Shown here piece by piece: positions 32,459 to 41,316 of a stretch of 64,000 nucleotides of DNA. The DNA comes from Nitrospinae bacterium bin107 (GTDB lineage Bacteria > UBA8248). Below the pieces are notes generated by a model. That model was given only the letters and a program-made list of their open reading frames with translations. It made no database searches and was not told where the DNA came from. The DNA is taken from assembly GCA_002238965.1 (NCBI GenBank), contig MPNJ01000016.1, positions 28,754 to 92,753 on the forward strand, in the 5' to 3' direction. The position numbers were made by a program, and so were the translations under genes. How positions within the stretch are numbered: the first letter of the stretch is position 1; each line of letters starts with the position of its first letter.

Positions 32459-34417
32459 ATGATATGCAGCCTCAAAGCGCCCGGGGCGAGACTTGCTCTT
32501 CGTGTGAGAAATTTTTTGACGAAACCGGCGTGGCTTCTGGCTACCGGGTTGTTCTTGATGAGTTCCTACCCCGCTTCGGCACACATCGTCCCTCCTGAGG
32601 AATTACACCCCGTTGCCGAAAGCTATCGTCGCGCCAGTTTCATCTTGAATCTGAATCCTGTGCTCTGGCCACAGGTATGGTCAGATTTGAAACATATCGA
32701 AGAAGCGCTGAATGGAGTGAATTCTCCTGGCTCCAAGAAGTTCCCGGAAGAGTTGGCCATTGCCAAGCGCGTTGCTCAGCCCGTGGCGAGCGGCGATAAA
32801 GAACCGGATTTGGTCGCTGCGCGAAAAAATGGGAGCCGGTTGGTATTTTCCCTGGCCACGCGGGGAGTCGCCTCGCTCATAATCTCGCATCTGGACGCGA
32901 TCAAGGCGGACTCGGACAGAGCCGAGGTCAAAAAGCGTCTGAGCCAAGCGCGAAGAATCTCCCAGGCTTTCGCCGGGACTTTGCCGTATCTGGATCCCAA
33001 GGCTTGGAAAAAGATGCAAATCCATTGGCTCGAAGCGAGTTCCCATATGGGAGCCGCCGGAGTGATGGGAATCGGCGCAAAGCCGATGAATATCGAGAAA
33101 ATCCGCGAGAGCATCTCATTCATCCGCGGGTACATACATGTGAATTTCTCCGAGTTTCAGGCCGGAATAGAACACAGGCTCCTGCCCCGACCCAAGGGGA
33201 GCGAAACATATACCGAAACTGCGCACGTACCTTGGCGCCTGCCGCCGGGTTCCAACATCAACAAACAACTCCCGCGTCCGAGACAGATTCTCGGAATGGC
33301 GGAGCGCGGTGTCAACGAGGCGGAAACCTTTCTCATCGCTTTTGGGGATATGGCTTTCGACAGCGCAGAGATTTTCGGCGAACCCGCGCGCACCTTGGGG
33401 ATGAGTTGCAACACTTGCCACAACAAGGGCGTGACGAATCCCGAACTTTTCATCCCCGGTCTTTCCCGGGAAAAAGGCGGCATGGACGTGTCGAACAGTT
33501 TCTTCGCAGGCCACGCCAACAACGGTCTTCATGATCCGCTGGACACGCCCGACTTGCGGGGCATTCGCTTCACGGCCCCATACGGTAGAAACGGCCGTTT
33601 CGCCTCACTCAGGGAATTCGTGCGCAACGTCATCGTGAACGAGTTCAACGGGCCTGAACCCGACCCGATGATCTTGGACGGCATGATCGCCTACATGAAC
33701 GAGTTCGAGTTCTTGCCGAACCCGAAACTCAAAAAGAGCGGGAGACTCAACCCCGAGAAAGTTTCCCGGGCGGCGTTGCGTGGCGAGAAAATTTTTCACC
33801 GGAAATTCCCCCAGATGATGGGCGGCATGAGTTGCGCGAGTTGTCACATTCCAAATGCGAACTTCGTGGACCACAAGCGGCATGACATTGGTTCCACGGG
33901 CGCGAGCCGGCTGTTTCACGTAGGCGGTATGGATACGCCCACCCTGCTCTCATCTAAATTCACGTCCCCGTATTTCCACGACGGCAGCCTGCCTACACTG
34001 CGGGCCGTGAACGAATGGTTCAACAGGCAATTCAAGTTGGGATTGGAACGAAAGGACATCGACGACCTCACCGCCTACCTCGAAGCCGTTGGTGATGGCG
34101 TCCAGGGGATTGAAAATACAGTTCACACGCTGGAGTCGGAGTTGGAGGAGTTCAAATTTTTCCTCTCCACCTATGAGCGATTGAAGCAGAGAAAGAAAAA
34201 AGAGTTGATCACCGTCTTGTTGAAAACGGTGGTTCGTGAAGTGCAGGCCCACAAATGGGATGTTCAGGACAAGGAAAATATGCCGGTTCTCAATAAGATG
34301 GAAGAGAAACTGAATGAGGCCTTGAGGGCGCATCTTGCGGGTGACGCAAAGATGACCGACGACAAAATCGCGGCATATCACGCGCTATATCAGAAAAACC
34401 AGGACAAACTGAAATGA
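32459..34417 (+). CDS. Exported MauG/CcpA-like di-heme cytochrome c
   Basis: 652 residues. A long N-terminal signal with a hydrophobic core (WLLATGLFLMSSYPASA) directs it to the periplasm. A helical domain of about 270 residues precedes the peroxidase part, which has two c-type heme sites, C317-N-T-C-H321 and C459-A-S-C-H463, in the spacing of di-heme peroxidases/MauG. Conserved segments include TPDLRGIRFTAPYGRNGRFA and SPYFHDGSLPTLRAVNEW. The C-terminal 100 residues are charged and helical. The N-terminal domain is not part of ordinary CcpA. Its stop overlaps the next start (ATGA), so it is co-translated with an ABC importer, an unusual pairing. Confidence 0.85.
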   Translation: MICSLKAPGARLALRVRNFLTKPAWLLATGLFLMSSYPASAHIVPPEELHPVAESYRRASFILNLNPVLWPQVWSDLKHIEEALNGVNSPGSKKFPEELAIAKRVAQPVASGDKEPDLVAARKNGSRLVFSLATRGVASLIISHLDAIKADSDRAEVKKRLSQARRISQAFAGTLPYLDPKAWKKMQIHWLEASSHMGAAGVMGIGAKPMNIEKIRESISFIRGYIHVNFSEFQAGIEHRLLPRPKGSETYTETAHVPWRLPPGSNINKQLPRPRQILGMAERGVNEAETFLIAFGDMAFDSAEIFGEPARTLGMSCNTCHNKGVTNPELFIPGLSREKGGMDVSNSFFAGHANNGLHDPLDTPDLRGIRFTAPYGRNGRFASLREFVRNVIVNEFNGPEPDPMILDGMIAYMNEFEFLPNPKLKKSGRLNPEKVSRAALRGEKIFHRKFPQMMGGMSCASCHIPNANFVDHKRHDIGSTGASRLFHVGGMDTPTLLSSKFTSPYFHDGSLPTLRAVNEWFNRQFKLGLERKDIDDLTAYLEAVGDGVQGIENTVHTLESELEEFKFFLSTYERLKQRKKKELITVLLKTVVREVQAHKWDVQDKENMPVLNKMEEKLNEALRAHLAGDAKMTDDKIAAYHALYQKNQDKLK

Positions 34418-35337
34418 GCAGAGTCATGTGTTTCATCCGAGTATTATCGCCGAAAGCGCCGGGGTTGTTTCTACCAGTGGCGGCTCTCCTCGTTTTCTCC
34501 ACGTTCTTGTTCACTCCGGTTCCCGTTCGCGCGGACGATAGGGAGCTTCGGGTCGCGTTCATTCCGCTCGAGAATCCCGAGAAACTCATCAACAACGTGA
34601 AACCGGCGATGAATTTTCTGGAAAAAGAGATGGGGCGCAAGGTCCGCTATTTCATCACTTTGAATTACTCGGCCGCTGTAGAGGCCATGATTTCGAAAAA
34701 AGCCGATGTGAGCTTTATGTCTCCGCTACCTTATGTCCTGGCGAACAAGTATTCGGGAGTCGAGGCGGTTCTTGGGGAGATATACGACGGAAAACCTTAC
34801 TACTATTCGAGGATTTTCGTTCGCAAGGACAGCGGCATCAAGGAGATCTCCGATCTGAAGGGGAGGACTATCGCCTATGTCGACCCCATTTCGAGTTCGG
34901 GTTTTATGTACCCTCAAGACATTTTTGTTCGTGCCGGTCTTGTAAACGGGGGAGTGGAAAAGCCTGAGGGCAAGTTTTTCCGAAGAGTTTATTTCGCAGG
35001 CGGGGATCAGCAGGCGGTCAACTCAGTGGTTGGTGGTTTCGTCAACGCCGCCGGAGTAAGCCAATATGCGCTCAATCTCCTTCGTCCCGATCAGCGCGAT
35101 CAAGTTGTCGCCATCGCGCAATCGGCCAGAATTCCCAGCCACAACGTAGTTGTGCGCAAAGGGTTGGAGCCTGAAATCAGGCGAAAATTCATCGCGGCGA
35201 TGTTGAAGATGAACCGGCCTGAAAATCGCAACATGATACGCAGTCTTTACGGAACGGATGGTTACGTGAGGGTCAACCACAACCGATATAAGCCGGTGGT
35301 CGATATGGCCCGTAAGTATGGTTTTTTGAAGGAATAG
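34414..35337 (+). CDS. PhnD-like ABC transporter substrate-binding protein
   Basis: 307 residues with an N-terminal signal peptide (LFLPVAALLVFSTFLFT ... VRADD). The body matches the phosphate/phosphite/phosphonate-binding family: LRVAFIPLENPEKL, FLEKEMGRKVRYF, SAAVEAMISKKADVSFMSPL, SDLKGRTIAYVDPISSSGF and GGFVNAAGVSQYAL. The ligand cannot be read directly; family members bind phosphonates, phosphite, and in other branches other oxyanions or unknown solutes. It overlaps the cytochrome gene by four bases and precedes the ATPase by four. Confidence 0.88.
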   Translation: MSRVMCFIRVLSPKAPGLFLPVAALLVFSTFLFTPVPVRADDRELRVAFIPLENPEKLINNVKPAMNFLEKEMGRKVRYFITLNYSAAVEAMISKKADVSFMSPLPYVLANKYSGVEAVLGEIYDGKPYYYSRIFVRKDSGIKEISDLKGRTIAYVDPISSSGFMYPQDIFVRAGLVNGGVEKPEGKFFRRVYFAGGDQQAVNSVVGGFVNAAGVSQYALNLLRPDQRDQVVAIAQSARIPSHNVVVRKGLEPEIRRKFIAAMLKMNRPENRNMIRSLYGTDGYVRVNHNRYKPVVDMARKYGFLKE

Positions 35338-35341
35338 GAAA

Positions 35342-36187
35342 ATGTCGAAAGAAATGGTCATCCAAATCGAAAATGCGCGTGTGGAGATGGAGGGTCGGAC
35401 GATTCTTTCCGTCGATCAACTCGAGGTCTCTCGTGGGGAGAGAGTGGCCATTGTCGGCAACAGTGGTTCCGGCAAGACGACCCTCATGCGGATGCTGAAG
35501 GGCTATGTGCCTTGCCAGAAGGGGAAGGTGGTCGTGATGGGGGATGTTTTCCCGATCAAGGATCCCAAAAAGATGAAAACCCATCATCGCCATATCGGTA
35601 TGATTCATCAGCATTTCGACCTGATAGGCCGGGAAACCGTCTGGCAAAACGTCTACCACGGAAGGCTCGGTTATGTGTCTTTAGTGAAAAGCATGTTGGG
35701 AATCTGCTCGCAGCGTGATTTGCAAATCTGCGCACAGGCAATTCAGGAGGTGCATCTCGATGACAAGCAACGCCGCTTCGCCCGCACGCTCTCCGGCGGG
35801 GAACAGCAGCGCGTCGCCATCGCCCGGGCATTGGCGCAGGAGCCGACGATTCTGCTCGCTGATGAACCTGTATCGAGCCTGGACCCCGCATTGTCCGAGG
35901 ACATCATGGATCTCCTCGTGTCGGTTTGCGACGCCTACGAACTCACGCTCATGATGAGTCTCCACCTCCCCGAAATTGCGCGAAAGTATGCAGATAGAAT
36001 CCTGGCGATGAAAAACGGAAAAATCATGTGGGATGGTTCTTCGGATTTACTCTCGAATGATAGGATATGTGAAATCTACGAGTTCATGGGAACAAACGGA
36101 GTCGTGAATGGGAACGGAACGAGAGCAAGCAGAAGCGCTTTCACCTGGCCGTATGGCTGGCAAGGTCAGCCTCTTCCTGGCAGTTAG
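35342..36187 (+). CDS. PhnC-like ABC transporter ATP-binding protein
   Basis: 281 residues: Walker [10 protein letters not shown]-loop [17 protein letters not shown], signature [15 protein letters not shown], Walker [14 protein letters not shown], and the H-loop [29 protein letters not shown] is PhnC-like. The C-terminus runs 80 bases into the permease gene in another frame. Confidence 0.92.
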   Translation: MSKEMVIQIENARVEMEGRTILSVDQLEVSRGERVAIVGNSGSGKTTLMRMLKGYVPCQKGKVVVMGDVFPIKDPKKMKTHHRHIGMIHQHFDLIGRETVWQNVYHGRLGYVSLVKSMLGICSQRDLQICAQAIQEVHLDDKQRRFARTLSGGEQQRVAIARALAQEPTILLADEPVSSLDPALSEDIMDLLVSVCDAYELTLMMSLHLPEIARKYADRILAMKNGKIMWDGSSDLLSNDRICEIYEFMGTNGVVNGNGTRASRSAFTWPYGWQGQPLPGS

Positions 36188-36899
36188 CGCACTCTTATTC
36201 TGGTCTTTTCAGGGTTCTGAGTTTTCACCCGGGCAATTCTGGCGCGGGATTCCACAACTGTTTCACTTCTTTGGCCGGATGACGCCGCCGGATTGGTCGG
36301 TCTGGGATGTTTTGCTGACCTCGGCTGTCGAAACGCTGCAAACCACCATTGCGGGTACTTTTCTGGGTGCTTTGTTCGCCTATCCGCTGGGCGTGCTGGC
36401 GGCTTCGAACTGGACGCCGGTCTGGGTGCATCTGCCCATCAAGGCGTTCATGGCGTTCGTCCGTTCCATCCCCTTACTGTTGCTCGCATTGTTGTTCGTC
36501 TCCGCCGTGGGACTTGGCCCATTTCCGGGGGTATTGGCCTTGGCGGTGCACTCCGTCGGCGTGCTCGGGCGGTTCGTGGCCGAGGAAATCGAGGCGACCG
36601 ACCCGAAGCCCCTTCTCGCATTGCAGGGCACGGGGGCATCTTCTCTCCAGATCATTCAACACGGCCTTATTCCCCAGGTATTGCCGCAGATGGTTGCACA
36701 TCTGGCCATACGTTTCGAGATGAATCTGCGCGATTCCACGATTCTTGGTCTTGTCGGAGCGGGGGGCTTGGGATTTTACGTGTTCTTGTACGTGAAGCAG
36801 TTTCAGTGGCAAAAATCAGGCGTGCTGGTGCTGGCGATCATCGCCCTGGTATTCGCGGGTGAATTCGCTGCATGGCAGGTCAGAAAGCGGCTGATCTAG
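36108..36899 (+). CDS. PhnE-like ABC transporter permease
   Basis: 263 residues with about six membrane helices. The family EAA loop is VAEEIEATDPKPLLALQGTG, and the segments VETLQTTIAGTFLGALFAYP and FEMNLRDSTILGLVGAGGLG are typical of PhnE. ATG 36108 has GGAG at -7 and overlaps the ATPase gene by 80 bases; ATG 36153 lacks a ribosome site. It completes a PhnDCE-type importer in the inner membrane. No phosphonate-degrading genes follow. Confidence 0.92.
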   Translation: MGTEREQAEALSPGRMAGKVSLFLAVSALLFWSFQGSEFSPGQFWRGIPQLFHFFGRMTPPDWSVWDVLLTSAVETLQTTIAGTFLGALFAYPLGVLAASNWTPVWVHLPIKAFMAFVRSIPLLLLALLFVSAVGLGPFPGVLALAVHSVGVLGRFVAEEIEATDPKPLLALQGTGASSLQIIQHGLIPQVLPQMVAHLAIRFEMNLRDSTILGLVGAGGLGFYVFLYVKQFQWQKSGVLVLAIIALVFAGEFAAWQVRKRLI

Positions 36900-36985
36900 C
36901 TGGAACGCTCGATAAAGTCGAGTGGAGATAACCCTCGGTCTGCCTGCCGGATGCTTTCGATCGGGCAGAAACAGGAGTAACTGGT

Positions 36986-38662
36986 ATGGATACCTTGATT
37001 GATCTCCTGAAAGAGACAACTGCGAAATTTCCCGATTCGATCGCCTTGGAAGGAGACGTAGAAGGACGCGGCCGAGTGACGCTCACCAGAAAGGAGTTGT
37101 GCGGAAAGGCTGCTTCCCTGGCGCGCGAGTTGATGGATGCAGGCGTGAAGCCGGGCGATTTCGTCGCACAGTTGGCGCCGAATCAATCCGAATGGGGGGT
37201 GGGATATTTCGGGACGCTACTCGCCGGCGGCATTCTCGTACCTCTGGACGTGAATTTGAAAGAGGGTGAACTCGCGAACATTATGGAAAAAGCCAAGCCC
37301 GTTTGCCTGGTGACGGATTCCCGTGAAGAGGAACGCGCCGAAGCGCTTGCGGGCGGTCTCGAATCGACCTGCGCGGTATTGCGCATCGATGAGGAGAGAG
37401 AGCCTGACTCCGCTGTATCGCTGGATGCACTGCCGGGTGCGGAGCGCGGTCCGGACGATCTGGCGCTGGTGTCGTTTTCATCGGGGACGACGGGTACGCC
37501 CAAGGGCGTGATGCTCTCTCATGGGAACATCACTTCCAACGTGCGCGCAGTTCTCCAAACATTCCTCGCCAGGGAGGGTGACGTTTTTCTCTCAGTTCTG
37601 CCGCTTCACCACATGTTCGAGAGTACGGGCGGTTTCCTGATACCGCTGGGGGCGGGCGCCCGCGTGCATTACCTTTCTTCCCTGAACCCGCGGCTCCTCG
37701 TCGAGGCCATGCAAAACGAGGGCATCACCATCTGCCTTATGGTGCCAGCGCTTGCGCGGCTCATCCACAAGCGGATCATGTCGAACGTGGAATCACTGAG
37801 CGGAGCGAAAAAACTCGTCTTCAAGACTCTATTCGGGATTTCCGGGATATGCCTGTCGATGGGTATTCGCGTCGGTCATCTGCTGTTTTCCCAGGTGAAG
37901 AAGAATCTTGGTCCGAATCTGCGCTATTTCGCTAGCGGAGGGGCCGCGCTCGACCCCAAAATCGCTCGAGATTTGCTCATCCTGGGAATCGAGGTGGTCC
38001 AGGGATATGGCTTGACGGAAACCTCTCCAGTCGCCCATGCGACTCCGCCGGGAGCGCAAAATAGAATCGGAACCGTCGGCCCGCCGATTCCGGGGGTGGA
38101 AGCGAAGCTCGTGCCTGTAGAGGGTGCGGAAGAGGGAGAGGGTGAAATACTGATACGGGGTCCAAACGTGATGCAGGGCTATTTCGAGAATCCCGATCTC
38201 ACGGCGGAGGTCTTGCGGGATGGATGGTTTCATACCGGAGATATCGGCCGTATCGACTCAGACGGCTATCTCACGATATGCGGCCGGTCCAAGAACGTCA
38301 TCGTCTCCGAGGCGGGCAAAAACATTTATCCCGAAGAGGTAGAGGAGCAGCTTCTCGAGAGTGCATGGTTCCAGGATGTATGCGTCATCGGCAGGAAAAC
38401 GCCTCGCGGTGGCGAGGAGGTGTTCGCCGTCGTGGTGCTCGATCCCGAAACCGATTTGCCGCAAGAAGACGAAGAGCGAACGACTCTGGCAGATACGGAA
38501 CTCAAGCGCCTGAGCGCGCACCTTGCGGATTACAAGAGAGTGGCCGGTTTTTTCCTCTGGCCCGAGGAGGAATTGCCTAGGACCACCACGCGCAAACACA
38601 AGCGAGAGGACATCAAGGCGATATTACGGGAGCGGCCTGAATTCTCGGGGGATGATTTTTGA
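36986..38662 (+). CDS. AMP-forming acyl-CoA synthetase (long-chain type)
   Basis: 558 residues of the ANL superfamily. Motifs: SFSSGTTGTPKGVMLSHGN (ATP/AMP loop), LPLHHMFESTGGF, QGYGLTETSPVA, DGWFHTGDIGRIDSDGYLTI and GRSKNVIVSEAGKNIYPEEV. A C-terminal catalytic lysine is probable in PRTTTRKHKR. It activates a carboxylic acid, likely a fatty acid, to its CoA thioester. The gene begins 86 bases after the permease with GGAG upstream and may or may not share its transcript. Confidence 0.92.
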   Translation: MDTLIDLLKETTAKFPDSIALEGDVEGRGRVTLTRKELCGKAASLARELMDAGVKPGDFVAQLAPNQSEWGVGYFGTLLAGGILVPLDVNLKEGELANIMEKAKPVCLVTDSREEERAEALAGGLESTCAVLRIDEEREPDSAVSLDALPGAERGPDDLALVSFSSGTTGTPKGVMLSHGNITSNVRAVLQTFLAREGDVFLSVLPLHHMFESTGGFLIPLGAGARVHYLSSLNPRLLVEAMQNEGITICLMVPALARLIHKRIMSNVESLSGAKKLVFKTLFGISGICLSMGIRVGHLLFSQVKKNLGPNLRYFASGGAALDPKIARDLLILGIEVVQGYGLTETSPVAHATPPGAQNRIGTVGPPIPGVEAKLVPVEGAEEGEGEILIRGPNVMQGYFENPDLTAEVLRDGWFHTGDIGRIDSDGYLTICGRSKNVIVSEAGKNIYPEEVEEQLLESAWFQDVCVIGRKTPRGGEEVFAVVVLDPETDLPQEDEERTTLADTELKRLSAHLADYKRVAGFFLWPEEELPRTTTRKHKREDIKAILRERPEFSGDDF

Positions 38663-38839
38663 GTACTGGAAATAAGGTGTCACATCCATACATTGAGAAG
38701 CCGAGAACTGGCTGACTGAATGGTTTATCTCCTTTGTTTATGATATCTACCTTTGGTTGAACACATTTTCCAAATGCCTCCCGAGCTTTACTGGTAAGGA
38801 TTCGTTCAGGACGCCCGGGCGAGATGAGGAAAAGAGCCC

Positions 38840-40060
38840 ATGAAGTCTAATGACAGGTCACAAACGATAAGAGATGCCTCTCAGACCCTGCTGCCATGGC
38901 TTTCCGAGACCAGACGCACCATACACATGAATCCCGAACTCGGTTACGAGGAGTATGAAACTTCTCGCCTCATCGTGGAGAACCTCGAGAGTTTCGGACT
39001 CGACGTGCACGCAGGCATAGCGGAAACCGGGGTGGTCGGCCTGCTCGAAACAGGACGCCCCGGCCCCACAATCGGTATTCGCGCCGACATGGACGCGCTC
39101 TCCATCGACGAGTCCAACGACGTGCCCTACAAGAGCCGCCAGCCGGGGAAGATGCACGCCTGTGGTCATGACGCCCATGTGAGCATGCTGCTGGGTGCTG
39201 CGCGCCTGCTTTCCGAAAATAATAACTTGCTCGATGGTCTGGGTGGGAACGTCAAATTCATCTTTCAGCCGGCGGAGGAGGGTAAAGCCGGCGGCAAGAG
39301 AATGGTGGAAGAAGGCGTTCTGGAGGAACCGCGTGTGGATCTTCTCATCGCCGCGCACGTGTGGCCCGACATGCCGGCCGGTTGTATCGGCACGCGTTCG
39401 GGGCCTTCGCTGGCGGCGGGGGACAGACTCGAGATTTACGTGAGAGGCGAAAGTTCGCACGCGGCGTATCCTCATAAATCCAAAGACGCCCTGCTGGCCG
39501 CCTGCCATCTGGTGACTGCGCTCCAAAGCATCGTGAGCAGAAACGTCGGCCCTCTCGAGTCCGCCGTTCTCTCCATCACTACGTTCGAGTCCGGTGTTGC
39601 TTTCAACATCGTGCCGCGTGATGCGAGGATAAAAGGCACTATCCGCACGCACGATCCGAAGGTCAGGGCGAAGGTGGCCGATCGTGTGCGGGCGGTAGCG
39701 CGCGGGGTGGCGGAAGCCTTCGATGTGGAGATCGACCTGGAAATCACTCCTGGATATCCTGTTCTGGTGAACCACGAGGCGGCCACTGCACTCGTTGAAT
39801 GTGCGGGTGGGCAGGTTCTCGGCGCTCAGAGCGTAGAGGAAATGCCGATTTCGATGGGAGCCGAGGATTTCTCCTACATGGCGGAGAAACGGCCCGGCGC
39901 GATGTTCCGCGTGGGTATATCGAACCCGGAAAAAGGATTCGTGCACGGGCTCCATTCCGATCTGTTCGACCTGGATGAGGACGCGATGCCGGTCGGTGTG
40001 AGCGTCTTCGCTCAAGCTGTGGTCGAGTTCCTGGGAAATTCCGAGAAATACCTCGCCTAG
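38840..40060 (+). CDS. M20D-family amidohydrolase (hippurate/IAA-amino-acid hydrolase type)
   Basis: 406 residues. Metal-binding and catalytic segments: IRADMDALSIDE, GKMHACGHDAHVSMLLGAA (metal Cys and His), FQPAEEGKAGGKRMVEEG (catalytic Glu), a dimerisation domain with SSHAAYPHKSKDALLAA, and SMGAEDFSYMAEKRPG. These enzymes hydrolyse N-acyl amino acids or related amides in the cytoplasm. A 177-base gap without features precedes it. Confidence 0.93.
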   Translation: MKSNDRSQTIRDASQTLLPWLSETRRTIHMNPELGYEEYETSRLIVENLESFGLDVHAGIAETGVVGLLETGRPGPTIGIRADMDALSIDESNDVPYKSRQPGKMHACGHDAHVSMLLGAARLLSENNNLLDGLGGNVKFIFQPAEEGKAGGKRMVEEGVLEEPRVDLLIAAHVWPDMPAGCIGTRSGPSLAAGDRLEIYVRGESSHAAYPHKSKDALLAACHLVTALQSIVSRNVGPLESAVLSITTFESGVAFNIVPRDARIKGTIRTHDPKVRAKVADRVRAVARGVAEAFDVEIDLEITPGYPVLVNHEAATALVECAGGQVLGAQSVEEMPISMGAEDFSYMAEKRPGAMFRVGISNPEKGFVHGLHSDLFDLDEDAMPVGVSVFAQAVVEFLGNSEKYLA

Positions 40061-40126
40061 ATTTTCCGGACTCCTCCGAGGGAGGATATCTTTGAGGCCC
40101 TCAATTTTCGCTCGGAGAATTCCGAC

Positions 40127-40996
40127 TTGCTGATCGAGCCGTTTGTTTTTCTCGCTCTGAGCGCGGCGCTGTCTTTCACCTGTGCGGATATCTTCGCGCG
40201 CAAAGGCTTGCAGTACGCCAACCATTTCGTGGGCGCCACCATCACACTGGTGGGGGAGTTGCTCTTCTTCGTCCCGTTGGTTTTCCTCTTGAGTCCCTCG
40301 TTTCCGGAAATGGGCGCGCACTATTTGTGGGTGATGATAGGCGGCCTGTGCAACCCGGGTCTTTTCCTTATCTTTTTCCTGATCGGCATCCACCGGATCG
40401 GCGTAGCGCGAGCGGCGCCGATAAAGGGGATGTCCCCCATATTCGCAGCTCTTTTCGCGCTCATTTTCCTGGGTGAGGATCCGGCCTGGTATCATCTGGT
40501 GGGTGTTTTGTTCGTTGTAGGCGGCATCGTGTTGCTCGTTTCGGGAAAGACGGAAGGACGCTGGAGCCGCTGGGACGCCCGGTGGCCCCTGATTGCGGCA
40601 ATCATATCGGGGTTTGGAGCCATGTCCTGGAAAAAGGGCTTGGTTGCTTTCCCGAGCGCCCTTCCTGCCGCGATGGTAGGCGCCTCCGCCGCTCTCGTCC
40701 TGGTGGGCGCATACACCTGTTACGCCTTGCGTGAAGAGGAGGCAGGTGACGTGAAGCAAGCGTTTTGGCCGTATCTTCTGGGTGGGGTCGCGGCGGGAAT
40801 GGGAATTTTTCTTTTCACCTCCTCTTTGCAGTTGAGCGAGGTTTTCAGGGTGGTGCCGCTCGTTCAGATCAGCCCTTTGTTTACCGTGCTATTCAGTGTG
40901 ATCTTTCTCAGGAAAGCCGAATTCATCACATGGCGCGTGCCCGCGGGAGCGACGCTCACCGTGAGCGGGGTGATACTCGTCGTCTTGCGCGTTTGA
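40127..40996 (+). CDS. EamA/DMT-superfamily transporter
   Basis: 289 residues, mostly hydrophobic, with ten predicted helices in two EamA repeats (for example PIKGMSPIFAALFALIFLGE in the first and LVQISPLFTVLFSVIFLRK in the second). It starts with TTG at 40127 with GGAG nine bases upstream. It probably exports or imports a small metabolite; the substrate is unknown. It lies 66 bases after the amidohydrolase. Confidence 0.88.
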   Translation: MLIEPFVFLALSAALSFTCADIFARKGLQYANHFVGATITLVGELLFFVPLVFLLSPSFPEMGAHYLWVMIGGLCNPGLFLIFFLIGIHRIGVARAAPIKGMSPIFAALFALIFLGEDPAWYHLVGVLFVVGGIVLLVSGKTEGRWSRWDARWPLIAAIISGFGAMSWKKGLVAFPSALPAAMVGASAALVLVGAYTCYALREEEAGDVKQAFWPYLLGGVAAGMGIFLFTSSLQLSEVFRVVPLVQISPLFTVLFSVIFLRKAEFITWRVPAGATLTVSGVILVVLRV

Positions 40997-41094
40997 AACA
41001 GTGGAACAGGATGGACTTCCGGCGCGAAAACCAGTATAAATCGACCGCTTGATGGTCTGGGTTTTTCCCATCCCGGCCGTCGTGGATTTTGCAT

Positions 41095-41172
41095 GTCCCC
41101 ATCGTCTAGCCTGGCCCAGGACACCGGCCTTTCACGCCGGCAACAGGGGTTCGAATCCCCTTGGGGACGCCA
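41095..41172 (+). tRNA. tRNA-Glu (UUC), CCA encoded
   Basis: Acceptor GTCCCCA (41095-41101) pairs fully with TGGGGAC (41162-41168); the discriminator is G and CCA is encoded at 41170-41172. The anticodon arm CCGGC-CTTTCAC-GCCGG gives anticodon UUC, and the T arm is CAGGG-GTTCGAA-TCCCC. It stands right before the glycan cluster, a common place for genomic island edges. Confidence 0.96.
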
Positions 41173-41316
41173 AGCCTGAATATCGAGATTTCTTTCCCGT
41201 CAAGTCGAGCGGCGCGAGGGTGTAACAACGCGCGCCTTGGGGGGACGGCCATCAGCGCCGTTACTCCATTCACGCCTCATGCATATGCGGTGAGGCGTGA
41301 GAAAAGCGCCCGACGC

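Noticed and set aside
38858..40759. 633-codon open frame on the minus strand
   Set aside because: It lies opposite the M20 amidohydrolase and EamA genes, which have clear motifs. It is a GC-driven shadow without family features.
41161..41316. N-terminal extension of the LIC12162 gene into the tRNA
   Set aside because: The first codons lie inside the tRNA-Glu; the family similarity begins at MKQLILTR, so ATG 41317 is used.
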